Positions 1-7,359 of a stretch of DNA of 15,664 nt are shown here, piece by piece. The translations under genes and the position numbers were made by a program. Within the stretch, counting starts at the first letter, position 1, and each line of letters begins with the position of its first letter. The notes beneath the pieces were generated by a model. The model saw only the letters and a program-made list of their open reading frames with translations, was not told the origin of the DNA and did not search any database. Source of the stretch: Chitinophagaceae bacterium (GTDB taxonomy: Bacteria; Bacteroidota; Bacteroidia; Chitinophagales; Chitinophagaceae); assembly GCA_021151685.1 (NCBI GenBank), contig JAGKWS010000097.1, positions 1 through 15,664 of the forward strand. Direction: 5' to 3'.

Positions 1-2466
1 TGAAGGAACAGTAGCAATATCTGAGTTATCGCTGCTCCATGTACCAGCCACAGTGTTGCTGAGAGAAGTGGTGCTACCAGCACACATGCTGGCTGTACCA
101 GTTGGTGTTGAAGGCAGTGCATGAACTGTGAATGAACGAACTGCGGAACAACCACCAGGGGCAACATATGTAATATTGGCAATGCCTGCTGATGCACCAT
201 ATACAATACCAGCAAGAGCACTGATATTAGCTATTGTAGGATTACTACTTTCCCAAGTACCACCATCTGAAATTGGGCCAAGATGTGCATTGTCACCAAT
301 ACATACACTAGATGGGCCAGTTATGCTTGGTGCAGCTACAACTGAAACAACTTGAGTAGCAACATAAGAGCCTAAAGAATAACTGATTGTGGCAGTACCG
401 GCACTAATACCAGCAACGGTGCCAGATACGTATGTACCTATATAAGCAACTGAAGGATTGTCAGATGTCCAATATCCACCAGTTTCGCTGGCGGTTAATG
501 TAAGGGTGCTACCAACACAAACAGTAGTAGAGCCTTCAACCGTAAGCGGAGGAGTTACATTTACAGTTACTGTCGACGAACAACCACTTTCATAACTAAA
601 CTGAGTAACAGTAGATGTGCCGATATTGCTTCCGTATATCTCGTTACTATAACCATATGGATCGTCGATATATACTACGTCATAATCTGATGCAGTCCAA
701 TATCCATATTGATCTGAATTGAGATCAATACTTGTGCCAACATTGAAATTGAACGAACCTGTAGAAGAGGTTATTGTTGGACCAGCATTTACACTAATTG
801 TTTTTGTTCCTGTGCAGGTACTAGTTGTGTAAATAACATCAACTGTACCCGTAGAAATCGCTGTCAACTCACCAGATGAACTGATGGTAGCAATTGATGG
901 ATTGCTGGTGCTCCATGTACCGACACCACCTGCAAAATAATAATAAGTTGATGAGCCGATACATACACTATTATTACCCTCAATATAAGCACTGAGGTCT
1001 ACTTCTACCGAAGTAGTTACCTTGGGAGAGTGACAAGCATAGTTAGCAGCATATACCGAATAGACACCTGTAGAACTCAAACCTGCAGTGAGGCTTTGAC
1101 TGGCACCAGTAGCAAAGAAGCCACCCGGACCAGACCAATGATAAGTAGCTGTACCACCTGCACCAGTTGCAGAAAGAGAGAACGGTGCACCATAACAAAT
1201 TGGCGATGCTGTACTACTTGCTGATGGTGTAGAAGGCATTGGTATTGCAGGATTCAGATACATATAAACAGTGTCGTAATGCGTAGAATCTGCAGCGATT
1301 GCGCGTGCAATAAGCCGAATGAGAGAAGAACCAGTGGTTAATGATACAGAAGAACCTGTACTTGCCGACAATGTTTCGCCAGTAAGTGCAGTCCAATGCC
1401 ATACACGTGTACCGGGAGTACTAATAGATACAGTTGTAGATACACTCTGACAAACCTGCGCTGTGTCGCGCGATGCCAGTTCGTGTGCCAAAATGGTATC
1501 CCCTGTACAACTCCAGTTAGGAATAGTAGACAAAAGGCCAGACATAAAGTCGGAACCACGAAGGATGTATACAAAATTCAAAGACGTGCTGTCTCCGGGG
1601 GCAAGATCGCCAATATTATAAACGATACCTATAGCCTGGTCGTCATAATTGCTGCCAGAAAACTGGAAACCACTTGCAGAGCGCGAATGAACTGCAGCAA
1701 GATCAGCGGAAGGAGGCCAGCCAGCAAGGATGTAGCATGTGGCACGAGGATCTAACGTTCCCAAACCAAGATAAGCGCCAAAAGTTTCGCCAGTGGCTGT
1801 AACCAATGTAGCAGAGGATGTTGGGCGTTGATAAACTATTTCGTTTCGTGTAGAATAGCTACCCCCCATTGGTACTTCCTGGTCAGGATCTACACCGCGC
1901 AGATAATAAACACCATGAAGTGTAGCATCTGTTGTATTTCTCAGTGTAACTCTGCATGAGAAGAAAAGACTGCCGGTATCAAGAAATGTAACTTGTTTGA
2001 TAGAAAGTCCTGCATAACTACCTTCCCAGGTTACAGATGGCTGACTGCCGGTATTATTTACAGATGTAACAGCTCCCAAAGAGGTGCTTGCCCCATTGTT
2101 TTGGTCATATCGCTCTCCGTTCACTTGTATTTCCCAGCCTTCGTAGGGTGAGCCGGGTAAGAAGTAGTCGCCAACGTAGTTGGGGGTACCAACATCCCAA
2201 CCATCCTTATCAGGATCGGCAACGAAGCCAAGGTTTGGACCACTGGTAGGGCCACAGTTATTGTATACCGAGGAGCCACCCCTTGGGTGGTAACCCTCTG
2301 GGGCAGCCACGCCAGAACCATAAGAGCCAAGGCCGTTTACGCCTACCTCTATGTAGTTCCCTTTAATAAACCCGTTACAGCCAACAAGCTGCGCACGGGT
2401 AGTTGTTGCCAGCATAGTTAAGGCCAATGCTGCCGGAACAACCTTTGCAAAGTTGAACTTATTCAT
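1..2466 (-). CDS. Large exported surface protein with Big_2/Ig-like repeats (C-terminus beyond window)
   Basis: An open frame of 822 codons runs from ATG at 2466 to the window edge with no stop, so the C-terminus lies outside. Residues 1-26 form a Sec signal peptide (MNKFNFAKVVPAALALTMLA, then TTTRAQ). Residues about 27-410 are a module I cannot name; it contains YYLRGVDPDQEVP and is rich in Gly, Ser and aromatics. From about residue 415 a PKD/Ig-like segment (PICYGAPFSLSATGAGG) is followed by Big_2-like repeats of roughly 75-85 residues. Their shared features are a VCxGS opening, GxWxSxNPSIA in the middle, GxxxGISAGTATISY and a closing VTV strand. Each repeat has a Cys near its start. These chains usually act as stalks of cell-surface or secreted proteins in Bacteroidota, often ending in a T9SS sorting domain, which cannot be checked here. 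It begins 30 bp after the small tail-like gene and probably shares its transcript. The ligand or enzyme function is unknown. Confidence 0.88.
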   Translation of the reverse strand, partial: MNKFNFAKVVPAALALTMLATTTRAQLVGCNGFIKGNYIEVGVNGLGSYGSGVAAPEGYHPRGGSSVYNNCGPTSGPNLGFVADPDKDGWDVGTPNYVGDYFLPGSPYEGWEIQVNGERYDQNNGASTSLGAVTSVNNTGSQPSVTWEGSYAGLSIKQVTFLDTGSLFFSCRVTLRNTTDATLHGVYYLRGVDPDQEVPMGGSYSTRNEIVYQRPTSSATLVTATGETFGAYLGLGTLDPRATCYILAGWPPSADLAAVHSRSASGFQFSGSNYDDQAIGIVYNIGDLAPGDSTSLNFVYILRGSDFMSGLLSTIPNWSCTGDTILAHELASRDTAQVCQSVSTTVSISTPGTRVWHWTALTGETLSASTGSSVSLTTGSSLIRLIARAIAADSTHYDTVYMYLNPAIPMPSTPSASSTASPICYGAPFSLSATGAGGTATYHWSGPGGFFATGASQSLTAGLSSTGVYSVYAANYACHSPKVTTSVEVDLSAYIEGNNSVCIGSSTYYYFAGGVGTWSTSNPSIATISSSGELTAISTGTVDVIYTTSTCTGTKTISVNAGPTITSSTGSFNFNVGTSIDLNSDQYGYWTASDYDVVYIDDPYGYSNEIYGSNIGTSTVTQFSYESGCSSTVTVNVTPPLTVEGSTTVCVGSTLTLTASETGGYWTSDNPSVAYIGTYVSGTVAGISAGTATISYSLGSYVATQVVSVVAAPSITGPSSVCIGDNAHLGPISDGGTWESSNPTIANISALAGIVYGASAGIANITYVAPGGCSAVRSFTVHALPSTPTGTASMCAGSTTSLSNTVAGTWSSDNSDIATVPS

Positions 2467-2496
2467 GTAGTAAAATTGATTATGTGAGAGATGAGT

Positions 2497-2898
2497 TTAC
2501 TTCGTAAAGTTGATTGTGTGCAACACTTCTGCAGTATTATACTTGCGAATTTTTATTGCATAGCTACCGGCTGGCAAAGCACTGATATCAAAGTCATGTT
2601 CGTACTGATGGCTTAACGCAGTTGGTGTCCACGATGAAATCAGTGTTCCAGATGAATTGACAAGATCTACATTCAACTGCCTGCGTTGTGGCGAGTTGAG
2701 TAAGATGTGTGCAACATTGCTGAATGGTGCAGGCGACAATGTATAATTTACATTGACATGTCGCATCACCGAACCAACAGCAGTGTCGATTTCGAAGTGC
2801 CCGGACAAGATTGCCGGGTTCGACGATTGTTGAGCAGAGCTACTAAGCGCACTACCCAACAATAACGCCGAAAACAGAAAACCGTACTTTGTTTTCAT
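2497..2898 (-). CDS. Small exported protein resembling a stand-alone T9SS type-A sorting domain
   Basis: This is a 133-residue protein with a Sec signal peptide (about residues 1-22, hydrophobic FLFSALLLGSALSSSAQ). The remaining ~110 residues show the beta-strand pattern of the Por_Secre_tail domain: VDLVNSSGTLISSW, then the FDISALPAGSYAIKI core, then VLHTINFTK at the C-terminus. In the family this domain is normally the last ~80 residues of a large cargo protein and is recognised by the type IX secretion system. Here almost nothing precedes it, and the usual YPNP opening is not seen. Its stop lies 30 bp before the start of the Ig-repeat protein, so the two are probably co-transcribed. The similarity is by eye. 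It could instead be a small beta-sandwich periplasmic protein. Confidence 0.8.
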   Translation of the reverse strand: MKTKYGFLFSALLLGSALSSSAQQSSNPAILSGHFEIDTAVGSVMRHVNVNYTLSPAPFSNVAHILLNSPQRRQLNVDLVNSSGTLISSWTPTALSHQYEHDFDISALPAGSYAIKIRKYNTAEVLHTINFTK

Positions 2899-2988
2899 TT
2901 TTCTTTGTTTTTAGTGAATAAATATGTGTGAATAAAATACTGAAATATCCTTTTTTGTTGCCTGTATAGATTCTGTAAAATATCAAGT

Positions 2989-3093
2989 GAGGCAAGTCTG
3001 TATTTGTTGTACATACAACTACAAACAAAAATCATTGCCTCCCCTACCCGAGGTTTTCCCGGATGCCTGATACAACTATGTTGTAGCGTTGTA
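2989..3093. repeat. Cluster of GTTGTA/TACAAC hexamers in nested inverted repeats
   Basis: Five copies of one hexamer lie within 88 bp: GTTGTA at 3006-3011, TACAAC at 3014-3019 and 3071-3076, GTTGTA at 3080-3085 and 3088-3093. They form two perfect inverted repeats, with 2-bp and 3-bp centres. The first sits inside a wider inverted repeat, GAGGCAA (2989-2995) with TTGCCTC (3035-3041). The cluster lies 91-195 bp upstream of the small exported gene, so an operator or a structured 5' leader is possible. Confidence 0.5.
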
Positions 3094-3286
3094 TACAGGT
3101 CAAAATAATCCCTATTGTTGCTGCTTGTCATAATAAAAGCAAGGGCTTATTTTGGTATTAGAAGAGTATATACCTCTATATTATGCATATACCTGCGAAA
3201 GTTACGCACATTTTTTGATTATAGGTAGTTTTGACAAAGTATGTTGGTAAACCTGTTGTTAATGAAATAGTTGTGTTGGTATCATA

Positions 3287-3332
3287 CATGCAAAAAGAGC
3301 AGAGACTACAACGTTTCTGCTCTTTTTGTATG
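3287..3332 (-). terminator. Strong intrinsic terminator hairpin after the FGE-like gene
   Basis: CAAAAAGAGCAGA at 3291-3303 pairs perfectly with TCTGCTCTTTTTG at 3316-3328 across a 12-nt loop. The stem extends outward with one G-T wobble and three more pairs, to 3287 and 3332. On the minus strand the 3' arm ends in a T run. It lies 20 bp past the stop codon at 3353 and would end the mrp-FGE transcript. The arms are symmetrical, so it could also work in the other direction. Confidence 0.85.
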
Positions 3333-3352
3333 CAATTAAGTAAGCTATTATT

Positions 3353-4234
3353 TTATTCGTTTGTTGACTCCGAAGGATTGTAACCACGCACCTCTACCAA
3401 ACGAAAACCAAGAGACCTCGCCTTGGTTTTCGGTACATATGCGGCTCTGCGTGTTACTGTTGTCTCGTGAGCGGTGCTTTCTACCGAGCCACCGCGCACC
3501 ACCTTCGATTTTCCACCGTCTGGTCCGGTAGGGTTTTCTACAGTGTCGCGGCTACCGTAGCTGGTGGCATACCAGTCGGCACACCATTCTTCGGCATTAC
3601 CGCACAGGTCGTATATGCCCAGCTCATTGGGCTGTTTTCTGCCTACAGCATGCACACGCCCATCCGAGTTGCTTTCGTACCATGCAATTGATTGAACGCC
3701 TGCACTGCGTCCTGCGTATTTTTGGCCTTTCAGGTCTTTCTCGGGTACGCGATTACCTTTGTTTTTATCGGCAACCAATATCTCGTTCACGCCACCTTTG
3801 AAATGCTTGCCGGGCTTTCTCAACATCTCGAATTTTCCACCTCTTGCTGCGTATTCCCATTCGGCTTCGGTTGGCAAACGGTAAGTTTTTCCTGTAAGTT
3901 CGTTCAGCTTACTGATAAATTCCTGAACCTGATCCCAGCTTACATTGGTTACAGGGCATTCCGAACACTGGTACTGCGATGGATTGGCTTCCATTACGGC
4001 CTCCCACTGCTCTTGTTTTATTTCATACGTACCTATCGAATAGTCATTCAGTTTTACGGTATGTGCAGGCTTACGATCGGGAGCCTCATCGTCTGCTCCC
4101 ATATCAAAGTACCCTCCGGTTACCCGTGTAGTGGCTATTTGCAGTGGGCCTGCAATAGTTTTGTTGTAACGACGCTGTGCCGTTGCGGGCAACACTATTA
4201 GCAGTAACAGCAACGAAGACAAGCCTGATTTCAT
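3353..4234 (-). CDS. Exported SUMF1/FGE-fold (formylglycine-generating-enzyme-like) protein lacking catalytic cysteines
   Basis: The protein has 293 residues with a Sec signal peptide (1-20, LLLLLIVLPATAQ). There is no lipobox Cys, so it is not a GldJ/GldK-type lipoprotein. The FGE_sulfatase fold is clear throughout. It opens with GGYFDMGADDEAPDRKPAHTV at 40-60 and Y-IGTYEIKQEQWEAVMEANPSQY, then PVTNVSW (94-100), RLPTEAEWEYAARGG (119-133), DLCGNAEEWCADWY (209-222), RGGS (247-250) and GFR (276-278). True formylglycine-generating enzymes carry two copper-binding cysteines shortly after RGGS. At those places this protein has Ser253 and Thr258 (RGGSVESTAHET), so the canonical oxidase chemistry is not expected. 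Remaining cysteines (90, 93, 211, 218) may form structural pairs. It starts 33 bp after the mrp stop and probably shares its transcript. The role is unknown; binding or another SUMF1/EgtB/PvdO-type activity is possible. Confidence 0.93.
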   Translation of the reverse strand: MKSGLSSLLLLLIVLPATAQRRYNKTIAGPLQIATTRVTGGYFDMGADDEAPDRKPAHTVKLNDYSIGTYEIKQEQWEAVMEANPSQYQCSECPVTNVSWDQVQEFISKLNELTGKTYRLPTEAEWEYAARGGKFEMLRKPGKHFKGGVNEILVADKNKGNRVPEKDLKGQKYAGRSAGVQSIAWYESNSDGRVHAVGRKQPNELGIYDLCGNAEEWCADWYATSYGSRDTVENPTGPDGGKSKVVRGGSVESTAHETTVTRRAAYVPKTKARSLGFRLVEVRGYNPSESTNE

Positions 4235-4267
4235 AAGAATATCTCTGTTATTTGGTTAGTATCTTTC

Positions 4268-5368
4268 TTAGTTATAGTTCATACGTACCACCTTGGTAGG
4301 CTCCATATTAGCATTCCTGACGGCTACATTTTGGGCCACCGTTCGCGCCAATTGGGTAAAAGCCTCACTTACTGTCGGTTCGTCATCCAATACGGCAGGG
4401 ATGCCTTTGTCTCCACCTTCTCTAATGCTTTGTACCAATGGTATTTCGCCAAGAAACGGCAATTCAAATTGTTCTGCCATACGCCTTGCACCACCTTGCC
4501 CAAACAGGTAATATTTGTTATTAGGCAATTCTTGCGGTGTAAAATAAGCCATATTTTCAACAATTCCCAGTATTGGTACATTGATCTGCTGTTGCCTGAA
4601 CATCACTATTGCTTTTCGTGCATCGGCTGCCGCTACAGCCTGTGGTGTAGAAACTATTACGGCTCCTGTTACTGGTACTGTTTGTACCATGGTCAAATGC
4701 ACATCGCCGGTTCCGGGTGGCAAGTCTATTATCAGGTAATCCAACTCGCCCCAGTATACATCCGAAATAAATTGTTTCAATGCAGAGCTGGCCATTGGGC
4801 CACGCCATATTACTGCTTGCTTTTCGTCTATGAGCAAACCAATAGACATTGCTTTTATGCCATATCGTTCTATGGGCACTATCATACCCTTGCCATCTAT
4901 TTCTGTCATTTTGGGTCTTTCATCGCGCATGCCCAGCATTATGGGTATAGATGGCCCATATATATCGGCATCTAACAACCCTACCGCTGCTCCTTCTTTT
5001 GCCAAACCAAGTGCCAGATTTACAGAAACGGTAGATTTCCCTACCCCACCCTTGCCCGATGCCACCATAATAATGTTCTTTACACCAGGCAGTACAGTTT
5101 TTCCATCCTTGCGGTTGCTGTTCACGTTCGATGTCATGTGCACCTTTACCACCGCTTCTTTATCTACCAACAGGCGTATGGCATTGATGCAAGCTTTTTC
5201 TATCATGTCCTTCAGGGGGCATGCCGGCGTGGTGAGAACTACTGTAAACGCTACATTCTTCCCATCTATCTCTATATCCTTTACCATGTTCAGCGTCACA
5301 AGGTCTTTGCCAAGGTCGGGCTCTTGTACCTGACTCAACGCTGCCAATACTGCATCTTTTGTTATCAT
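4268..5368 (-). CDS. mrp: Mrp/ApbC-family iron-sulfur cluster carrier ATPase
   Basis: This is a 366-residue cytoplasmic P-loop ATPase that by family loads or transfers Fe-S clusters onto apoproteins. The N-terminal MIP18/DUF59 domain covers residues 1-85 and includes EPDLGKDLV and TTPACPLKD (Cys50). The Mrp ATPase follows, with the deviant Walker A GKGGVGKST (105-113), the switch region LLDADIYGPS (131-140), the Walker B region IIDLPPGTGD (213-222) and VIVSTPQAVA. After ENMAYF, where many ApbC/Nbp35 proteins carry CxxC, the sequence is TPQELPNNKYYLFGQGG with no cysteines, a pattern I recall from other Bacteroidota Mrp proteins. The ATG at 5368 (MITKDAV) was chosen because the DUF59 domain begins there. 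The frame stays open to an upstream ATG at 5569, but that would overlap the divergent gene and add 67 unrelated residues. A -7 box lies 33 bp upstream. Confidence 0.96.
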   Translation of the reverse strand: MITKDAVLAALSQVQEPDLGKDLVTLNMVKDIEIDGKNVAFTVVLTTPACPLKDMIEKACINAIRLLVDKEAVVKVHMTSNVNSNRKDGKTVLPGVKNIIMVASGKGGVGKSTVSVNLALGLAKEGAAVGLLDADIYGPSIPIMLGMRDERPKMTEIDGKGMIVPIERYGIKAMSIGLLIDEKQAVIWRGPMASSALKQFISDVYWGELDYLIIDLPPGTGDVHLTMVQTVPVTGAVIVSTPQAVAAADARKAIVMFRQQQINVPILGIVENMAYFTPQELPNNKYYLFGQGGARRMAEQFELPFLGEIPLVQSIREGGDKGIPAVLDDEPTVSEAFTQLARTVAQNVAVRNANMEPTKVVRMNYN

Positions 5369-5401
5369 ATAAACGTTTGTTAAAGTACCACAAAGGCAAC
5401 G

Positions 5402-5409
5402 CAAAAGTA
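5402..5409 (-). promoter_or_regulatory. Bacteroidota-type -7 box for mrp
   Basis: On the minus strand this reads TACTTTTG, a perfect TAnnTTTG match. It ends 33 bp before the mrp ATG at 5368, giving a short leader of roughly 28 nt. No clear TTG or TTTG -33 element is seen at the expected distance. Confidence 0.55.
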
Positions 5410-5483
5410 AATGAAAACAGGCGTACTTTGTTGGGTAGTGGGGGGCAATAACATGACAGACCGGTGTAGCCCGCAAAAAAGTA

Positions 5484-5491
5484 TAAATTTG
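5484..5491 (+). promoter_or_regulatory. -7 box directly before the start codon of the CarboxypepD_reg-like gene
   Basis: TAAATTTG is a perfect TAnnTTTG match. Its last base is only 5 bp before ATG 5497 and 8 bp before ATG 5500. Transcription would begin at or almost at the start codon, which suggests a leaderless mRNA. No obvious -33 TTTG is present. Confidence 0.5.
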
Positions 5492-5496
5492 CCATA

Positions 5497-6159
5497 ATGA
5501 TGAATAAACTACTCTACCGCATATTGTTATTTTCGGGTATCTCTGTTTTAGGATACAAAACATATGCACAATCGCCCACAGACGGTATTGTGCAAATAAA
5601 CGGAGTAGTAATGACTGCCGATAGCCTTAGGGCAGTACCTGGTGCTGTAGTAGTAGTGAAAAATAAGAACAGGGGTGTAGAGGCTGAATATAATGGGGTA
5701 TTTTCTATTGTTTGTTACAAGGGCGATACGCTGGAGTTCTCGAGTGTTGGGTATCGGGGCAAAGAGTTTGCAGTACCCAAAGAATTGGTAGGACAGTACT
5801 ATTCTATGATTCAGTTGATGGTGCAAGACACATTCTACTTACCCGAAACCATTATCCGTCCTTTGCCATCGAAGGAGGCTTTCGACTATGCCTTTAAATA
5901 TTGGCATATACCCAACGACCAATACGAGGTTGCCCGTAAAAATACGGATGCCTATTTGCTGAGAATGCTCACCTACACAACACCGCTTGATGGCAGAGAG
6001 GCGCAAAGCCGCCAATTGCAAAAACAAGCCAATGAAGCTGTGTACTACGGCCAGCGGCCCCCCATGAACATACTGAACCCCATAGCTTGGGGCGAGTTTT
6101 TTGAAGCATGGAAACGCGGCGACTACCGCAGAAAAAAATACAATCCATACAGAAACTAA
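5497..6159 (+). CDS. Exported carboxypeptidase-regulatory-like domain protein
   Basis: The protein is 220 residues from ATG 5497, or 219 from the adjacent ATG 5500; the sequence does not decide between them. A Sec signal peptide spans about residues 1-24 (YRILLFSGISVLGYKTYAQ). Residues 31-110 match the CarboxypepD_reg-like beta-sandwich seen at the N-terminus of SusC/TonB receptors. The signs are INGVVMTADSLRAVPGAVVVV, NRGVEAEYNGVFSIVCYKGDTLEFSSVGYRG, and a closing strand YYSMIQLMVQDTFYLPETIIRPLP. The C-terminal ~95 residues are charged and aromatic, ending RRKKYNPYRN, with no TonB-receptor barrel. Free-standing proteins of this kind are common in Bacteroidota and their function is not established. 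It is divergent from mrp across a 128-bp region with a -7 box for each gene, and lies 115 bp upstream of the lipoprotein gene. Confidence 0.9.
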   Translation: MMNKLLYRILLFSGISVLGYKTYAQSPTDGIVQINGVVMTADSLRAVPGAVVVVKNKNRGVEAEYNGVFSIVCYKGDTLEFSSVGYRGKEFAVPKELVGQYYSMIQLMVQDTFYLPETIIRPLPSKEAFDYAFKYWHIPNDQYEVARKNTDAYLLRMLTYTTPLDGREAQSRQLQKQANEAVYYGQRPPMNILNPIAWGEFFEAWKRGDYRRKKYNPYRN

Positions 6160-6274
6160 TGACAACAGATCATAGCCGATAGATAATATATGTGAAGTAG
6201 CGTTTACATTTTTACCATAGCAGCTACTGATACTGTAATGTTTTTCTGCTATTTTTATTTCGTTATTCAACAGC

Positions 6275-7327
6275 ATGGGTAAGGGTAGTATTGGTTTGTA
6301 TGTAATTGTAGCAATGGCAACAGTTGGTGCCGTTGTAGCCTGTGGCCCCGGCAAGGCTGGCGAGAAGAAGATTTCCAAACTTGCTGCACCAGTTGCTGTA
6401 GCTACTGCAGATACCCCGGTTGCGCCACCACCGCCTCTCCCCACGCTCGATACCGTAGCATACCAGGCACTTACCCGGCACATGGTACACGACTCACCCT
6501 CGGCAAAATGGCCGGTAGTGGCCGAGCGTCCGTTGTCCGGTGCTTTATTACCCTTTCATCGTATTGTGGCCTACTATGGCAACTTTTACTCTACCCGAAT
6601 GGGTATACTGGGCGAGTTGCAGCCCGACACCATGCTGAATAAACTGATGAGCGAAGTAGCCAACTGGCAAAAAGCCGATACATTGGTAAAAACCATTCCT
6701 GCACTACACTACATAGTAGTATCGGCACAGGGGCAGCCCGGCAAAGGAGGTATGTACCGGTTACGGATGCCGTTTACCGAAATAGACAAAACGCTGGAGC
6801 TGGCAAAGAAGATAGACGCTATCGTATTTCTGGACATACAAGTTGGTCTCAGCACTTTACAAAAAGAGGTGCCGGAATTGGAGCAGTATTTGAGCTTGCC
6901 GAACGTACATTTGGCAATAGACCCCGAGTTTTCTATGAAAACAGGGAAAGTACCCGGCTCTGTTATTGGTACATTTGATGCAGAGGACATTAATTATACC
7001 ACTCAGTATCTACATCAGTTAGTAACACGGCTGGGCCTGCCACCAAAAATATTGGTGATACACCGCTTTACAAAGGGCATGGTGACCAACTATAAAGAAA
7101 TTATGCTGCACCCCACTGTGCAAATAGTTATGGATATGGATGGTTGGGGCTTCCCGGCCAAAAAAGTGAACTCTTACAAACTGGCAGTTGGGAGCGAACC
7201 AGTGCAATACACCGGTTTTAAGTTGTTCTATAAAAACGACATCAAAACCCCACCCTGGAATACCATAATGACACCCGAACAGGTGCTGAAATTGTACCCT
7301 AAGCCAATGTATATACAATACCAGTAG
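6275..7327 (+). CDS. Lipoprotein of unknown function, possible glycosidase-like barrel
   Basis: This is a 350-residue protein with a lipoprotein signal. The hydrophobic stretch YVIVAMATVGAVVAC has lipobox AVVAC with acylated Cys23, so envelope anchoring is expected. A low-complexity Ala/Pro linker (about 36-58, with VAPPPPLP) leads to a globular domain from about residue 85. Its visible blocks are IVAYYGNFYSTRMGILGEL (97-115), AIVFLDIQVG (182-191), a central AIDPEFSMKTGKVPGSVIG (214-232) with candidate acidic residues Asp216 and Glu218, KILVIHRFTKGMV (258-270), and VQIVMDMDGWG (282-292). The alternation of hydrophobic strands ending in acidic residues resembles a glycoside-hydrolase-type TIM barrel. 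From memory, uncharacterised actinobacterial secreted proteins share the YYG...MGILGE and DPEW...PG..IG blocks. No family name can be given with confidence. The stop lies 32 bp from the convergent LuxR gene. Confidence 0.88.
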   Translation: MGKGSIGLYVIVAMATVGAVVACGPGKAGEKKISKLAAPVAVATADTPVAPPPPLPTLDTVAYQALTRHMVHDSPSAKWPVVAERPLSGALLPFHRIVAYYGNFYSTRMGILGELQPDTMLNKLMSEVANWQKADTLVKTIPALHYIVVSAQGQPGKGGMYRLRMPFTEIDKTLELAKKIDAIVFLDIQVGLSTLQKEVPELEQYLSLPNVHLAIDPEFSMKTGKVPGSVIGTFDAEDINYTTQYLHQLVTRLGLPPKILVIHRFTKGMVTNYKEIMLHPTVQIVMDMDGWGFPAKKVNSYKLAVGSEPVQYTGFKLFYKNDIKTPPWNTIMTPEQVLKLYPKPMYIQYQ

Positions 7328-7359
7328 CCATGCAATTGCACTAATAATAGCGTACGGGC

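Larger units (their letters stand above)
2899..3352. other. 454-bp non-coding region between two minus-strand units
   Basis: No convincing gene is present. The stretch contains the terminator of the upstream unit (3287-3332) and a cluster of GTTGTA/TACAAC hexamers with inverted repeats (2989-3093), and it is AT-rich near the start of the small exported gene. It should contain the promoter for the 2898-to-1 transcription unit. I found no perfect TAnnTTTG box on the minus strand; the nearest is TTATTTTG, the complement of 3101-3108, which has one mismatch. Confidence 0.6.

Noticed and set aside
128..1755. Plus-strand frames in the first 2 kb
   Set aside because: They lie opposite the continuous 822-codon minus-strand surface-protein gene, and their translations lack recognisable features.
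2895..3131. 78-codon minus-strand reading frame overlapping the start of the small exported gene
   Set aside because: Its translation has no signal peptide, domain or conserved-looking pattern, and it spans the hexamer inverted-repeat cluster. It looks like open non-coding DNA.
5369..5569. N-terminal extension of mrp to an ATG at 5569
   Set aside because: It overlaps the divergent gene and its promoter, adds 67 unrelated residues before the DUF59 domain, and ignores the -7 box at 5402-5409.
6190..6230. AGTAGC...GCTACT inverted repeat between the CarboxypepD_reg-like and lipoprotein genes as a terminator
   Set aside because: Only 6-bp arms around a loop of about 20 nt, with no T-run at the correct place.
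7331..7340. 10-bp palindrome TGCAATTGCA between convergent genes
   Set aside because: Short and AT-centred, no loop, so not a terminator. It is within chance expectation.
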